Origin: Turbatrix aceti
Lineage: Eukaryota > Nematoda > Chromadorea > Rhabditida > Panagrolaimidae
Direction of reading: 5' to 3'
Length of the DNA: 64,000 nucleotides
NCBI GenBank assembly: GCA_963969345.1
Contig: OZ017770.1
Location: 11,092,180 to 11,156,179, forward strand
How positions within the stretch are numbered: the stretch's first letter is position 1; the number at the start of each line of letters is the position of its first letter. Both the position numbers and the translations under genes were made by a program. Under the pieces are notes generated by a model, which was not told the origin of the DNA, did no database searches, and saw only the letters and a list, made by a program, of their open reading frames with translations. This document shows, one piece after another, positions 1 to 13,900 of this stretch.

Positions 1-13
1 GCTTTATGAGTTC

Positions 14-2505
14 ATGCCATCACTGAAAGCATTTGGTCGTCGATGGAACATTGCGAGTGACGATTTTGTGTTTCCGGGATTCACTGAAGCTTTTGTACGT
101 TCAATCTGGTGAGTAAGCCTTCTCTTTGCTATGCAAGTGTTTAATTTTGCTTTTTGCAGGGTATTGACATGCTGCATTGTTTTTGCACTACACAATCCGC
201 TGCAATGTGAGACACTCTCATGGCTCTACTGGATTCTCGGTCTTCTTGTCATCAACGCCTTGAGCATAGCATTTGCCTGCGGAATCGCGTGGCACAGCTC
301 CAAGGGCTCAATCATGGAAACATCTGCCCGTCGAATGGTTGTCACCCTGATCTACTGCCGTGTTCCGCTGTTCTTAATTGAGATCTCATGGACCGTGATT
401 ATGACCGTTCTTTTGCTTACCAACTTTGGCGAAGAAGAATTTTGCGACTTTGTTTATGGAATTCTATTTACCGTTGTGCTGGAGTGGGTAATTGTGGTTA
501 CGGTTGGTTTTGGACTGGTTATGGTTTTCAATCCTCACGGCGAGCACAGCATGAATTCGTTTATGGTTGAGAAGAGCTACTTTCGGACTATTCTTGGAAT
601 TGTAAATAATTTTTGTTTTTTTATCAAAAAGTTTTATTAGTAAATTTTAGTGTAAAATTGGTCGGGATACGCAGATGCGGAATGCTATAGACGATATTGC
701 CACACTCATGGAATCGTTCTTCATTGGCGAAGATGTGGTTTGGTCGGATATCGCAGCTGGACTGCTTCTCGTCGTCCATTCTCCTCTTAAGTCTGAAACA
801 AACCTGATTTCGTCATCCCTGGACCCAATTCGGACTCCCGCTTGGATGGAACTCCCCAAAAATTTCGAGACTGTTTGCCGTTACATGAATTTTGCATCTG
901 CAGTTTACGGTTGGCCAGCTTACATGTTTAACAACTGCTCGGTGAGATCGTGGTCCAGACTTTTCCGTACCATTAAATTTTGCCGGGGTTGCGAGTGAGT
1001 TTTTTCAGTAAAAATTTTATATGACTAGTTATGATGACTGTGTTTTTCAGTTCCAAGCAGGTGATTGTCGTGGAAGACAACTGCTTCTCCTGCAACACAG
1101 CCGCTTTCCTGCTGGATGCAGGCATCAGTGACACCGACCTCTACTACGTTTCATTCCGCAACCGTCTTTATCAGACACCCTTTGTCGTTTGCACTGATCA
1201 TGTCACCCAGTCTAATGTTATCGCAATTCGGGGATCAGCATCGCTGATGGACATGCTTACTGACTTGTCTCTGAATTGCGATAGATTTTCTATTAACGTT
1301 GACTGCGATCCCATCTTGCGCGAAGATTCTCAACTGGATTATGGCGAGACTCGGGTTCATCGTGGAATGCTCAATGCTGCAAGATTTGTCTACAATACCA
1401 TGAAAAACAATCATGTTCTTGAGGATCTCGCAATTTTGAATCCTGGATATCGTCTTGTCATCTGTGGACACTCGCTGGGTGCTGGCATTGCGTCGTTGCT
1501 GACCCTTCTTCTCAAGTTAGTTTTTTTTTCTTCTGAAAATATTTTCAAAATGTTGGGTAACATTTTTTCAACCAAAATTTCTCATTTTCGATGATTCAAG
1601 TTTGCAAATAACATTGTTCAATTCTATTTTGTTACTTTTAATTTTCAGAATTTAGGAAATAACATTTTTTAACGCTTTTTTGTTACTTTTGGTTTTGAGA
1701 ATTCAGAGAGTAACATTTTTTCAACAACGTTTTGATACTTTTGGTTATCTAAATTTTGCGAATAAGATTTTTTTTTAAATTTTGTTTTGCTACTTCAGAT
1801 GTTATGGAAGTTTCTGATTTTATGAACGTTTTTTTTTAGACAAGAATATCCTGACATTCGTTGCTACTCTTTCTCACCCCCTGGATGCGTTGTCAGCATG
1901 CATGGCCTTCAGGAAATGGAAAACCACGTATTGAGTGTTACCGTGGGCGATGACATTGTACCCCGTGTTAACTATCAAGCACTTCAGCGCCTCAAGACTA
2001 AAGTCCGTCACGAGATCAACACCACCCGGAAGGCTAAATTCGAGATCCTAATCAAGGGTCTCTATAAGCTGTTTTTTACATCCAGCTTCACGCTGCATGA
2101 TTCCGAGCTTGCGATTGCCGAAAATTACAGTCGTCTGATTTCCGAAAATTCCGGTGACTCTGAGCGATCTACCTACGGAACAGTCGACAACGGTGACATC
2201 GAAGCAGCAATTGAATGCGACGTTGTGGAATCGCAGGACGGACCATTTCACGTTCAGGTATTTTTTTCTAAGAGATACATACAAACTGTTACGCTTTTTT
2301 TCAGCTTTACCCTCCCGGAAAACTCGCTCACATCTCAGTTAGCGGTCAAAATCTCCTTCAACTGCAATGGGTCAATCCAGAATTCTATTCTGACATCAAC
2401 CTGACGGGTTCCGCTATTACTGATCATTTTCCGAATCGTGTACGTAAGACTCTTCAGCAATTTGTAACACAAATGTCTACGATATACCCAACAGAGAATA
2501 TTTAA
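14..2505 (+). CDS. dagl: sn-1-specific diacylglycerol lipase (DAGL)
   Basis: Plasma-membrane serine lipase that cleaves diacylglycerol to 2-acylglycerol plus fatty acid. Exons 14-108, 160-601, 651-994, 1051-1515, 1840-2257, 2305-2505; all phases agree and give 654 aa, close to vertebrate DAGL-beta. The start [12 protein letters not shown] matches the conserved DAGL amino terminus, so the gene is complete although it begins 14 bases into the window; its promoter lies outside. Four membrane helices lie in about residues 25-145. The lipase domain follows, with nucleophile Ser435 in GHSLGAG and catalytic Asp487 in GDDIVPR. The long C-terminal tail of DAGL-alpha is absent. Intron 4 (1516-1839) is longer than the others and T-rich. 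The third active-site His was not assigned. Confidence 0.93.
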
Positions 2506-3175
2506 TGCATTGATTTTTGAACTGGTATGCTAACCGAGAACGCAACAGTATGAGGTGTAATTAAATTGGAGATATGTATGCAATCCATAAATATTTACGT
2601 CTGCTAGGAATCATTTTGTTTATAAAGCTATTTTGGGAAACAAAAAAATTTGTTCATAATATCATTTTTTTATTCGTTGGCTTGAAGCAGTGCGTGCGTG
2701 TTGTATAGCGTGTCTCTAATGTGCCTAAAGATCGAGTTCACGTTTAGTAATTCCTGGAATTGTGTTTGGACCAAAAATAGTTAAATTTTTTTCGTCAGGA
2801 ATTAATTTTTCTTGTCCGAAAAAGCAAATGTTAATTAAAAAACGTCATTTGTGCCAAAAGGTACTGATTATCTTGAGCTCGCTATGCTCGAGGGCGTAAC
2901 GACAGTAATTTAATTTGGTACAAAACAAAAATTAGTGAGATTGCGTTTCAGCCACAATTTAACCTGAAGGGTTACTGTAAACTCCATTTTAAATTTATTA
3001 ATTTATAAAAAATGATTTGAGTGTCAAAAAAGTTGATTCATTGTGCATTTTGTGTAAAAACATAGTTTAAAAAACAATGGATACGTGAGATCAAAAAAAT
3101 GCAAAGTATGGGGGTAAAAAAGAAGTAAGGCATTTTTGTTCTTTGCTGTGAGTTGATCGATAACAATACCCGGGA
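2506..3175. other. AT-rich gap between convergent genes dagl and chin-1
   Basis: Holds the 3' regions of two genes that end towards each other. I see no coding exon, RNA gene or repeat. No canonical AATAAA was found close behind the lipase stop. Confidence 0.6.
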
Positions 3176-5347
3176 TTATTTGTGTTCAGGCAGTGGGGGA
3201 GGCTGTTCGTTTGCATGACTGCCAGCAGGCGGTGTAATTACACATGGTGTCATGATTAAAAAATACAAAAGCTGGTGTTGTTGCTGGGGTAGTGCTGGAC
3301 GTTCACCAGCGCAAAAAATTGTAGGAGAAAATATGGTTGCTAGATTTTCAGCTGTCATTTTATTTGCCGCAGAGTGTCGTGCAACTTCGCGAAGGTGTGA
3401 TAGCAGTACCGCCAGCGTCTGGGCATTGGCTTCGCTTAATTCTGCCAATTCTTTCCTGAAAGTTTACGTTACGATAATTTTTTGTATATTTTTATTTATG
3501 TTGACTAATTATGGCATTTCTATGTTAATTAGTGTTGAAGAGTCATGCAAGGGCAAAAAAAAGACAAAAATCTGACAGGACTAAGTGCGCTGTGGATTTA
3601 TTAGGAGCGAGTCGTATGGTTCGGTCGGCCTGAATTATCAACATTTTTGGATTGTAGAGTGCTTTTTCATTAACATTTAGTGCTTTTAAATCCTATTTAA
3701 CAGAAAATAAAATTGTTGGAAATTTTTTTCCTCTTGGCCGGTTGATCAATCTTCTGGCTACCTAATAAGTCGGATTGGAATCGTATCATGAATACGATAA
3801 ATATATGTAAATTATGGTTAACACTATATTTTTTATCTATTACATTTTGCAAACTTTGTTACGAACCTGCATTTTTTTATGCGTTCCTGAGTTTCAATAG
3901 ACGACGAAAACGCCAAAAGTAAATCTCGAAAAACGGGATATGGTACAAGTTGTTGAGGTAGAAGTCGTAGGTAAAGCTTGAGTAGGCCACATACGGTGTG
4001 AATGTCTTCGACAAAGGCAAGATTGACATTGATACCGACGTCAAATTGCCTTCTGAGCTTTTCCATTTGTTCATGCGATGCGGATACGCGATATATGCCT
4101 TCAACATCGATACCACGACGCTCTATTTCGTCGATGCACTTGGTTAGTACGGGTGGTACGTCAACGGAATGGGCGATACAGAGGGTTGTCAAATCAACAG
4201 CAAACATGCGCTTGACATATTTAGCTTCTGGTCTGCAGTCTTGTCTTGCTTGTTCGCTACACTTTTTGTGTGCAGCAAATCCACAATCTGCGCAACGGAC
4301 TCCCTGGAAAAAACACGCGGAAGGTTATACCCCGTGGTCTATTTTACGTTCATTTTCCCGTGTTCTTTCACTAACTCGTGTCAGTTAACACGTTAATCTC
4401 CTTTGTCATTGTACAAATAAACAACATACCTGTTGCACCAATCCCCACATGAAGTTGCGACAAAAATCACAATAATGAGGAATTTTAAACGTAAACGGAG
4501 CAAAATTATGCTGTCGCTGTTTTGGTGATTTTATCCTGGGGTTTTGTTGCATAAATTGTAGTGATTCCTCTTCATTGCGATTGTACTGCGAATACGGACT
4601 CTGCTCGTATATAGCTTCATCGGCCATTTTTTTAACGTATTCCGATGCATGTTTGTCTATGTACATCGATATTAACCCATCCGCTACGAGTAATTCAATT
4701 GACTCAAATCTGTAAGCAAAAGTCATAATTTACTGTGTTTTTGGCAGATGAAAAAAAGCTACCGTTTTTCTCCAACATAGTGCAGGCCGTCGTAAAACAG
4801 CTTGTAATTTAAAATATTATTATCAAAGTTAATGCACAGCGTGTACGCATCGGTAGAACGCTTTGAAGCTCGAACAAGATATGATCCCTGGCCGGCATCC
4901 CGCAAAATCTGGAAAATATTATACTTTGTGTAAAAAAAATTGTTTTTGATTTTCAAATGTCGGGCTGGCCTCAGCCGGGGTTGGTATCGGGAACGTTTGT
5001 TTATAGCAAAAACAGCGTCATCAAACACGAATTTAAGATTTTTTAATATAAAACAAAAAGAACAGTCTAAAAATATCTAAAGACAGAAGTATTTTAGAAT
5101 TACTTTTTGTGCACGCATATAAAACCATAAAAATTGTAGCAATGCTATTTTTATTTATACACCAGCCAAAATCACCCACAGCTTCGGCTTCAAAACGTTC
5201 AATCAATCCATGAAATTCATCGCCATAAAATTCAGGTCGATTGAATACTCTTTTTCTGCTTTTTACGAGTACGGGCCGGGGAGCGCGTTCTTGAAGCAGG
5301 TATAAATTCTGTTTCCAATATCCATTTTGCAGCCAATCATCCTCCAT
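3176..5347 (-). CDS. chin-1: chimaerin: SH2-C1-RhoGAP protein
   Basis: Diacylglycerol-activated GTPase-activating protein for Rac. Exons (transcript order) 5347-5180, 4908-4763, 4709-4430, 4303-3867, 3455-3176; phases agree and give 436 aa (vertebrate alpha-2 chimaerin is about 459). The order of domains is diagnostic: SH2 (about 37-125; the GSYLVR core is present), C1 zinc finger (His172 to about 221, ligands H-C-C-C-C-H-C seen, including HYCDFC and CADCG), then RhoGAP (about 233-420) with arginine finger Arg270 in GIYRVS. The 3867 donor is a weak GTTCGT. The C terminus ends in a Pro-rich PPPLPEHK tail not found in vertebrate chimaerins. An upstream in-frame Met exists, but 5347 aligns best with the family. 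Confidence 0.93.
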
Positions 5348-7142
5348 TTGCAAACGGCTAATTGGGACAACAAAAAAATACGAATACCAAAAAAATTGAA
5401 TTTGACGTGTTGATATACTTGGGAGGCAATGTATAAGTAATAACACCCGTTGTACACAAATAGCAAAAATATTGAATTTTTCGTTGACTCAGATAAATTC
5501 GTGGTGAAAGCACCACGATATCGCTGACTCTTCTCTATGCGCGCATTGTAGTGGTCAGTCAGTCTTTTCTCGCTTCAAAGTGAGAATATTTATTTATACA
5601 TATTCTGCTAATGAATAGCTTTCATTTTTTTTCCACATCGCATTTTTTTCTACACCCGTATTTGCTTATACCGGATAAAAATGTTAAATTTCTATTTTCA
5701 CTGTTTGTACGCTTCTTCTTTCTACATAACGTGTGTGTGTGTGTGTGTGCTTACGTTTTTTTTCGTGAATGTCGTTTTGGCTTTTTTTATCCCAACAATA
5801 AAGTTTGATTTTTTTTTAATTAGCGTATTATTTGGGATGCTACAGCAACTTTTTTTGCAGTTTTAACAAAAAAAATTTGTTCAACTCTTTCGTGTCAAAA
5901 AGGGTTGTTTTTGTTTCATAGTAAGCCCGCAGAACAGAATCGACGAGAATGCTAATTTTTTTGCCCCTATTTTTTTTTATTTTTAGACTGCTGTAGAAAA
6001 ATTTTTCTTTTATATCAATACAATTGGGCTGAATATAAAAAATAGAAACGAGAAAAAGAAATTGTGTGTGCCAAACACGCGTGACTTCTGTCTCTCGCAA
6101 AATAAAACAAATCTGTCTAGATTGTTGGCTTTTTTGCTGTTGCTCCACTAATTTTTTTTATTAATTTACTAATAAACCGTGCGCTACCGCAATGCGTCAT
6201 TAATGCGTTGGCTTTTTTTGCTTCTCATTCTTTTTTCTCCATAAAAAAAATATTCACTAGATGAATTTTGTTATTTTGTTCGCATGAAGGAAAAAACGCA
6301 AGCAAAAGAACGATGACGATTGTTGATACATGACTCGGCGGGAAAAGAATGCACACTTTTTTTCTCTCATCTGGCTGCTTCTTCAATGCCTGTTGTTGCC
6401 GGCTTGCTTCTCTCTCCTCGCTGGTCAGCTGCTTAATTACTTGCCTTTCCCCTCTGCACTCTTCACTCTTTGCTCACGTCGATTTTACAACAAAAGCATC
6501 AAACTTGTTAACACTAAAAACATTTACATGCGCATTTTTGAAAAATGGAAGCAAATGAAGGCTGGACACAGAAGAACGCATGTACAACTCTCTTTTTTTT
6601 CCTCCTTTGCAGCTTGAGGCAAAAGCGCGTTGCTTTTTTTTCTTCCAACAACGCTGTGTTTTTGTTTCTGGATAAAATGTAATCGAGTGACGACAAATAA
6701 AGTTTTTTTCTACACGTTTAAAAAGGAGTGCGAGAGAGAAAAGTGCTCTGTGATATATTTATAATATTTATTCATATTTATACTGCATACATTAAAAACA
6801 ACAGCAGCAACAATTTTTTATTAAATTTTCCTGCTTGCCTTCAACGAGCTTTTTTTCCTTCACTGCAAGTTATAAACATGGCTGCGTATGAGGGAGGATA
6901 GAAGAGTGAACAGATGAAAACGAGAACCCCCTCTAGTATTTGTTACCCGTTTTTTTGTCAACTTTGTTATTTGTCTAGCGTGTTTTGTTTTGTTTTTTTT
7001 TCATTCGAACCAGGCATTTTGATCATTTCAATGATTTCCAAGGTGTTTTGGTTTACAGAGATTTAACTACATTCCATGTACTTTATTTTTTGCTAACAGT
7101 TTGATAGCGTCTTTCCAGACGCTATCATTGTAATTTTTAAAA
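5348..7142. other. Intergenic region between divergent chin-1 and pitp-1
   Basis: About 1.8 kb of T-rich DNA that should carry both promoters. It contains a (GT)n microsatellite at 5731-5749. Open frames here are Phe/Lys-rich, lack splice-supported partners and resemble no family. No coding exon supported. Confidence 0.6.
5731..5749. repeat. (GT)n microsatellite
   Basis: Nineteen bases of uninterrupted GT dinucleotide in the chin-1/pitp-1 intergenic region. Confidence 0.9.
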
Positions 7143-10100
7143 ATGCTCATAAAAGAATACCGGGTTTTGATGCCACTATCAGTGGAAGAATACAAAATTG
7201 CTCAGCTTTATATGATTCAGGTAGGATTTTGACTTTTATTTTTTTTGTGAAAATTAAAAAAAATTTAGAAAATGTCTCGATTAGAATCAGGTCAAGAAAG
7301 CGGTGTTGAAATTATGACAAATGAACCGTATCACAATGGCCCCGGCGGAGATGGACAGTATACATTTAAAATTTATCACGTTGGCAATCGTCTACCCGGT
7401 TTGTTCTGTTTTTTTTACGATTTTTCTGTTTTTACGATTTTTTCTCACTCAGTCGTTGTCGTTTAGTACTTTTTGTTGTTGATTTGTTATTTTGTTGCTG
7501 TCAGATGGAATTTACAACAACTTTTTTCTGACATGTAGTAAAATTTTTGTGCAATTAGTAATACATTTATTATTACGTAAGCACTTACCATTTTTTACAC
7601 TTCAGCATGGATTCGAAGTCTGCTTCCAAGTGCTGTTATGCGTGTGCACGAAGAAGCATGGAATGCCTATCCATTTACTCGTACACGATATTCTATGCCT
7701 GTTATGGATCGATTTAGTATAGAAATTGAAACACTGTACTTCAATGACATCGGTGAACAGAGCAATGTATTTAATTTATCAGAAAGCGATCTTAAAAAAC
7801 GAATTATTGGTACGAACTTTTTTCATTGTACAAAAAAATTATTTATGTATGCAAATTATTTTTTTGTAGACGTCATCGACTTTGTAAAAGAACCTGTACC
7901 ACATGATTGTACCGAAGACGAAGATCCAAAGACTTATCAAAGCAAAAAAACAGGACGAGGACCACTCATGGAAAATTGGGTTGAAGAATTCACAAAGCAA
8001 GACAAGAAAGTCATGTGTGCGTATAAATTGTGCAAAGTTAATTTTCAATACTGGGGTATGCAGGATAGAATAGAACGATGGGTACACGATCTTGCGTTGA
8101 GGGTGAGTTGCACAATAAAAAAAATTTTTCACACGCTTTTTTTAGGGAATGCTGGTAAAATCCCACTTAAGAGCCTGGATCTGGCAGGATGAATGGGTTG
8201 ACTTGACGATGGAGGATATCAGAAAGTTGGAAATTGAAGCTGCAGACTACCTTTCTAAAATCATGAACAATGACAGTACTGCACATGGCAACGAGACGGG
8301 TGAAAGTGCAGTCGTTGAATCCGATTCATCTTCTGACATCTTCTTTGACTGCTCGGATATTACACCTTCATCCATGCATAAGCCTTCTCTTATTAGGTTT
8401 GTCTAAAAATGTTTTTGTCATTATTTGACGTCAATTGTAGGTGGAACAGTGAGCTGTTAGTTGGCAATGGCTTTTCACCCCCTTCAACCCCCAAGCTTAA
8501 TTCTTCGTTACTTGTTCTCGTATTTCACGGTGACGTTTATCCCGAATCCCCAGCTGATACCAAGACAACAGACTCTGTGACTCTACGCTCGACGATTGAG
8601 ACTCTTGTTCTTAACCACTATCCTCATCTCAAAAATAAGATTCACGTATATCGGGTGACGTGTGGCTCTGAACTTGGAGGGTCTGTTTCGCAGCTTACGG
8701 CTCTTTGTCCATCATTTGGTGCATTTCATCCCTCACTTGGCCTATTACTCGCATCAAATGAGTCAGCTTTTTTCAAGGCTGTTTATGGTACAATTAAGCG
8801 GGCAAACGAGGTTGTTGATGAATTTTTTGCATCACCAGAAGGACAAGACTTTTCGGGTGAAATTTTTGCCGTTGGCGACTGCATTGGTGGGATTTTAATG
8901 TATGAAGCCTTTGCCAAGCGTGGTGGTGGTGGCACGCCCTTTCCGGTCTCACGTCATTCTTCTTCTGTATCGAGTCAGTCACGCGTTATTCCTGAAAATC
9001 GAAAAGATGATTCGTCAACATGGTCACTGTATGAGTATGAAGAACAACGACATTTTTCGAGAAATCTTTCAGCCCCCCCTTCGGCTACTTATTACACAAG
9101 AAAAAAACATTCCACAGCTTCCACTGATACAATGGTAGCATCTTTAATTTTTTTGCATTCTTACATACTGTGCATAATTTTAAGGAAATCAATGATGCCA
9201 ACTTTCCGCCTATAAGTTTGTCATTTCATCCCAGCACGGCATTTCTTCTTGGATGCCCGCTGGCGCTTGTTTTGACGCAACAAAAATTAGCCGGAAGAGG
9301 TTTGATTTCAGCTCTCTGGTTTTAAGGCAATAAGTTTTTTTTCAGAAATTGAAGAACTCGAGTGCAATCAGTTATTTAATTTATTTTACTCCTTGGATAC
9401 ATGTGGCGCTCGACTGGAGCCTGTACTTAATCCTCAGCTTGCACTACTCGAAGCCGTTAGCGTGCCCCGATATCAGAGATATCCTTTGGGCGATGGTCGA
9501 CACATTCTTTTTGAAAACAACAATGCGATGGAAACGTCTACGGTTTGGGGGAGCAGGCGGATAGACCACCAACTCTACTGTCCCCCCGAAATGGTTACCT
9601 TACCTTCATCTGCTCTGCCAAATATCCTCCATGCGTCCTACTGGGAGAATAAGGACGTCGGTGCTTTTATTCTAAGACAGTTTGTACGGGCGGATGACGC
9701 ATACTCCAAGTGCTTGACTCTTGAAACCGTCAACATCCCCCTGAATATCAATACACCTACGCAGTGGAAAAGGAGACGTAGCAGATTCAAGGTCGCCAAT
9801 CTTTCTCCAAATCATCGTGCCAATGATATTATTGTTATCGAGGGAAACGAACAGGTTATCCACGCAAAATTTTATTATGGACCCATGGATTTGGTTGCAC
9901 TATCCAGGGAAAATGTATCCATTTACGTTTGTCCCTACAGCGGGCAGTGGTATCACAGTAGCACTGAAACAACTGATAATCATGGCAGACTGACGGTTAA
10001 TTTGGGAAAAAGATTGCCTGTGGGAATCCATTCCATCAAAATGATCGTCAATGGCGATCATTCTTACCTTGACATGTTTATTGGTGTCGTTCCACAGGAA

Positions 10101-10760
10101 ACCAAGTTTGTCGTCTTCAGCATTGATGGCTCACTGACAGGATCTGTGTCCTTCTCTGGAAGAGATCCAAAAGTCCGCCCCGGTGCTGTCGACGTCGTCA
10201 GGTTCTGGCAACAGCAGGGCTACCTCATCATCTACGTCACCGCGCGTCCTGACATGCAGCAACGAGTCGTGAGCTCATGGATGGCGCAACACAACTTTCC
10301 CCACGGATTTTTATTCTTCACGCCTTCACTGTCTACAGATCCTCTGCGTCACAAGACCCAACATCTCCGTCATCTAGTGGATCTCGGAATTAGAATTCAG
10401 GCAGCCTACGGAAGTAACAAGGATGTAACGGTTTACACTGCCGCCGGCGTCGATGCAGATCGGATTTATTCTGTATCCTCGTCCAAACGACGGGGATGTG
10501 TTAGCCTTGACGATGGATACGCTTTACACCTGCAGGACTTGCAATCCGGTCGAATAGCATCCGCTCAACGGGTCATTAATTCCCTCATGGCAGTTGATTC
10601 GAACAGTTATGCAACGTTTAATCATGAAAGTTTTTCTGCGCATTTTATCCAGAGAACACAATCCTTTACTCCCCGTAGTGGAAAATGTGATACCGCTTCC
10701 ACTCGTGCGTACGTTCCAGCTGACAAAAAAAGTAGTCAAGTGTCGGTCACAACTCGTTGA
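7143..10760 (+). CDS. pitp-1: Membrane-associated phosphatidylinositol transfer protein (PITPNM/Nir/RdgB)
   Basis: Exchanges phosphatidylinositol and phosphatidic acid at ER-plasma membrane contacts after phospholipase C activation. Exons 7143-7220, 7269-7398, 7606-7809, 7870-8102, 8146-8396, 8441-9134, 9185-9299, 9346-10760; phases agree and give 1039 aa. The N-terminal PITP domain (1 to about 255) starts MLIKEYRVLMP and keeps the GPGG and WNAYPFTRTRY family signatures. An FFAT-like, VAP-binding motif SDIFFDCSD sits at about 278-286 in an acidic stretch. The central region carries DDHD-type sequence (GCPLALVL, RLEPVLNP, PRYQRYPLGDG). The LNS2 domain (about 820-955) has SIDGS in place of the lipin DxDxT, as in other Nir proteins, so no phosphatase activity is expected. 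Confidence 0.95.
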
Positions 10761-10910
10761 TTCATTCCAGCAATACCAGATAATTGTTTTTTTTGTATTA
10801 TTATTACGTTTTGTATTTCACTTTCACAAATGCATTCCATTGTTTTTTTTTATTACACACAAAGTTGAGAAAAAAGCGAAACAAATAATGATCTCATAAA
10901 TTAGTCTTGG

Positions 10911-13900
10911 TCAGGTATATGCGAATTGCGAAGAATGGGAATAATTTTTGCTAATTGGGTATCCAAATCCTGAAGGCGTCGTGGTTTGCCAACCCATCAT
11001 CTCGAGCGTATACTTGTCATGCCTTGTTTGCCTAGAAGATTGTCTTTAACAGACAGATAATACATTTATCATAAATTTTTTGCTTATAATTACCTTCGTT
11101 TCCGACAGCATACCGCTATGATGATAGCCATAAGGACGAGCCAGATTGCACAGAGTATCGAAGGGACGACAACAACCAACACTGTAAAAAATATTTTTTT
11201 CTTTTTTTTTGCTGCAAAAGGCTAATGGACTTGACTTACGCGTCGCAACGCCGTGACTTTCATCGTCCGTGTCAATGTTGTCAAGATTGTTATCAAATGC
11301 GTTGTTCTCAAAATCTTGATAACTTTGAGTTTCGAGCTCGTTGGTCTTTTGCGGGGGACGGGGCTTTTTGACTTTGGGATGGGGGGTGGTCGGCGGAGGA
11401 AGTGGTGCCAAAGTACTGATTACTGAAAAACAAGGAAATGACTGTTTGGCCGCAGAAAAAAGAAAAAAGGCGCCAAATTTTGTCGTTCGATTAAAAACTA
11501 CCAACCTGTGGATGGAGACGCCGCTTCATTTAACAAAACATTTGAATGCATTGTTACCTCACTTTGTACAGTTTGAGTCCAAATTATTCCTTCAGCAGTT
11601 GTAGTTGTAGTCGGAGTCGTCTCTTTCTTGGTGCAGGTATAGCCATCTCCTTCGTATCCCACATTGCACTTGCAGACTGGATTTCCCAAATGGTTATCAC
11701 AAAATGCATTATCCGAACACTCTAAACCATTTCTATGGCAGAATGTTGACAGCGTGCAATTGGATCCATCACCTTGATAGTCTGGCTGGCATAAACACGT
11801 ATAACTACCAATTGAATTGACGCAATTTGCATTAATATGACATGTATGTGTTCCTGCACTGCATTCATCAATATCTTCCTGGCAATTTGTGCCTTTGTAC
11901 CCTGGCTGACATTTAGCATTAACGCAATAGCCGGTTGCAAAGTCGCAAGGAATTCCGTCTGCGCACTGACAGGTATTTGAGCAATCAAAGCCCCAATAAC
12001 CAGGTGGGCACTCCCGGGAACAAAGAGGAGGATCAAGCATGCCAGCCGGGCATTTACCAATGCCAGACTGTTTGTCGATTCTGTACAGCCATCTACCCTT
12101 TTGTCCGATATTTGAGTTGTCAGCCAGCATCAGTACGGGAATATTCATAAATTCATTGGAATTTGAAATACCCATGACAGCTTCATTCATTCTGTCACTG
12201 AGACGATCATCGTAGAGAAAGAATGCAAATGTCGCGTTGTTATTTTGCGCCATAACCATCTGGAAGGTGTTGTTGCCGTTAAATGTGATTATATATAGCA
12301 TCTTGGCTTGGAAATCAGGTAGTCTGAATTTTGTCTGAACTGTCATGGAAGCACGGGTGAGTTGCGCGTAGTTAGTTGCATCGTTTTCGTCAATTTCGGC
12401 AAATAGGATGGAGTTATTTGTTTGTTTTGACTCGAAGAAAGGAAGCAAAGCTGTGGACTTGATTTGACTAATGTCGTTATTCAATGCCACGTCAAGGGGT
12501 TGATCAAAGCTGACGAGACCCTGGGATGATATGAACATCTGACGGTAGATTTTTCCGAAGACTGTGATAGGTTGCCGAAGGCTAACTGGTATGTTTGACG
12601 TAATACGGACCGCATTTTTGCTAATAGGGTATAAAATTGTTTCTATAACAAATGTTGTAAAAAATTATTAATTAACAAAAATTTGCATACCATGACAACT
12701 AATTCCATCGCCGACAAAGCCTTCCATGCACTCGCAGCGAAAACTACCTTCAACGTTGGTGCAGAGCGCTGCTGTGTGACAGGGTCGATGAAGGCATTCG
12801 TTGATATCAACACAGATTCCCTGCTTGTTGCGTTGGTAGCCTTCAAAGCAGTCACATTTATACGACCCTGGCTCGTTGATGCAGGTGGCTTTAGAGCCGC
12901 AGAAAAAGGCCGCGTTTTCGCATTCGTCGATATCCTTGCACTCGCCGGAGGAGGATTCGGTGTATCCCTCGGCGCACTGACATTTATAGCCTCCATCAGT
13001 ATTGATGCATTCTTGATTTTTGACTTTACAAATCCCTTCTTCCAGACATTCATTCACATCCGTGCATCCGGAAGCGCTGGCTACAAATCCAACATTGCAA
13101 ATGCATTGGTAAGAACCGGGAGTGTTTTGGCACTCTGCATTCACACCACAGGTCATTACAGCATTGATACACTCATCCACATCTTCACAGTGCTAAAACA
13201 GTCATTATTATGTTCAAAGTGGTCTTTGCCGCCTGTTTCATACTTACATAACCATCACCTTTCCATCCTAAAAGACATTGACATTGTCTTTTCTCTGTGC
13301 ATTGTGCGTGAATGTCGCAATTAGCGCAGTCTACAGCCGTCGCTGTCCAGCTCCTTGGTGTAGTTTGTTTAAAAACAACAGCATTGGTAGTTGACAATCC
13401 AATTGACGGCAACACATGATTTGGCGGTGGCCTTGTGCGATGAGTAGTTTCAGAATGAGCCTTGGCTTTTTGGGGCAATTGGGGTTGCAGCTTCATGACT
13501 GGCACCTCGATGGGTGCGGAAGTTGCGATTTTAGAATTGCTGTTTCCTACGCATAAATTAGTCTTGTTGTCGTATTCAAAACAAAGACAGAGATACGCGC
13601 CGGGGGTATTAACGCAATCAGGCTGTTCCGTGGGGCAAAGTACTTCATTATCGGTGCACTCATCAATATCCTGATCACAAATCGGTTCACCGGTCCATCC
13701 CGGGTTACATTTTCCATCGCTTGGACACTGACCTGTTTCCGTACTACATGCATTCCCATCTGCACAGTGACACGATCTTGAACAATCCAGGTACCACTGG
13801 GTTGGCTGGCAGGAATCGACGCATTCTAGCCCTTGAAATCCTGCACCACAGAGATAAATCTGTTCGTAATCGATGCGGAATAGCCATTCACCAGGAATGC

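Noticed and set aside
5840..6148. 102-codon minus-strand frame upstream of chin-1
   Set aside because: Very AT-rich, Lys/Phe/Leu-biased, no family motif and no phase-consistent exons around it. Could at most be 5' UTR.
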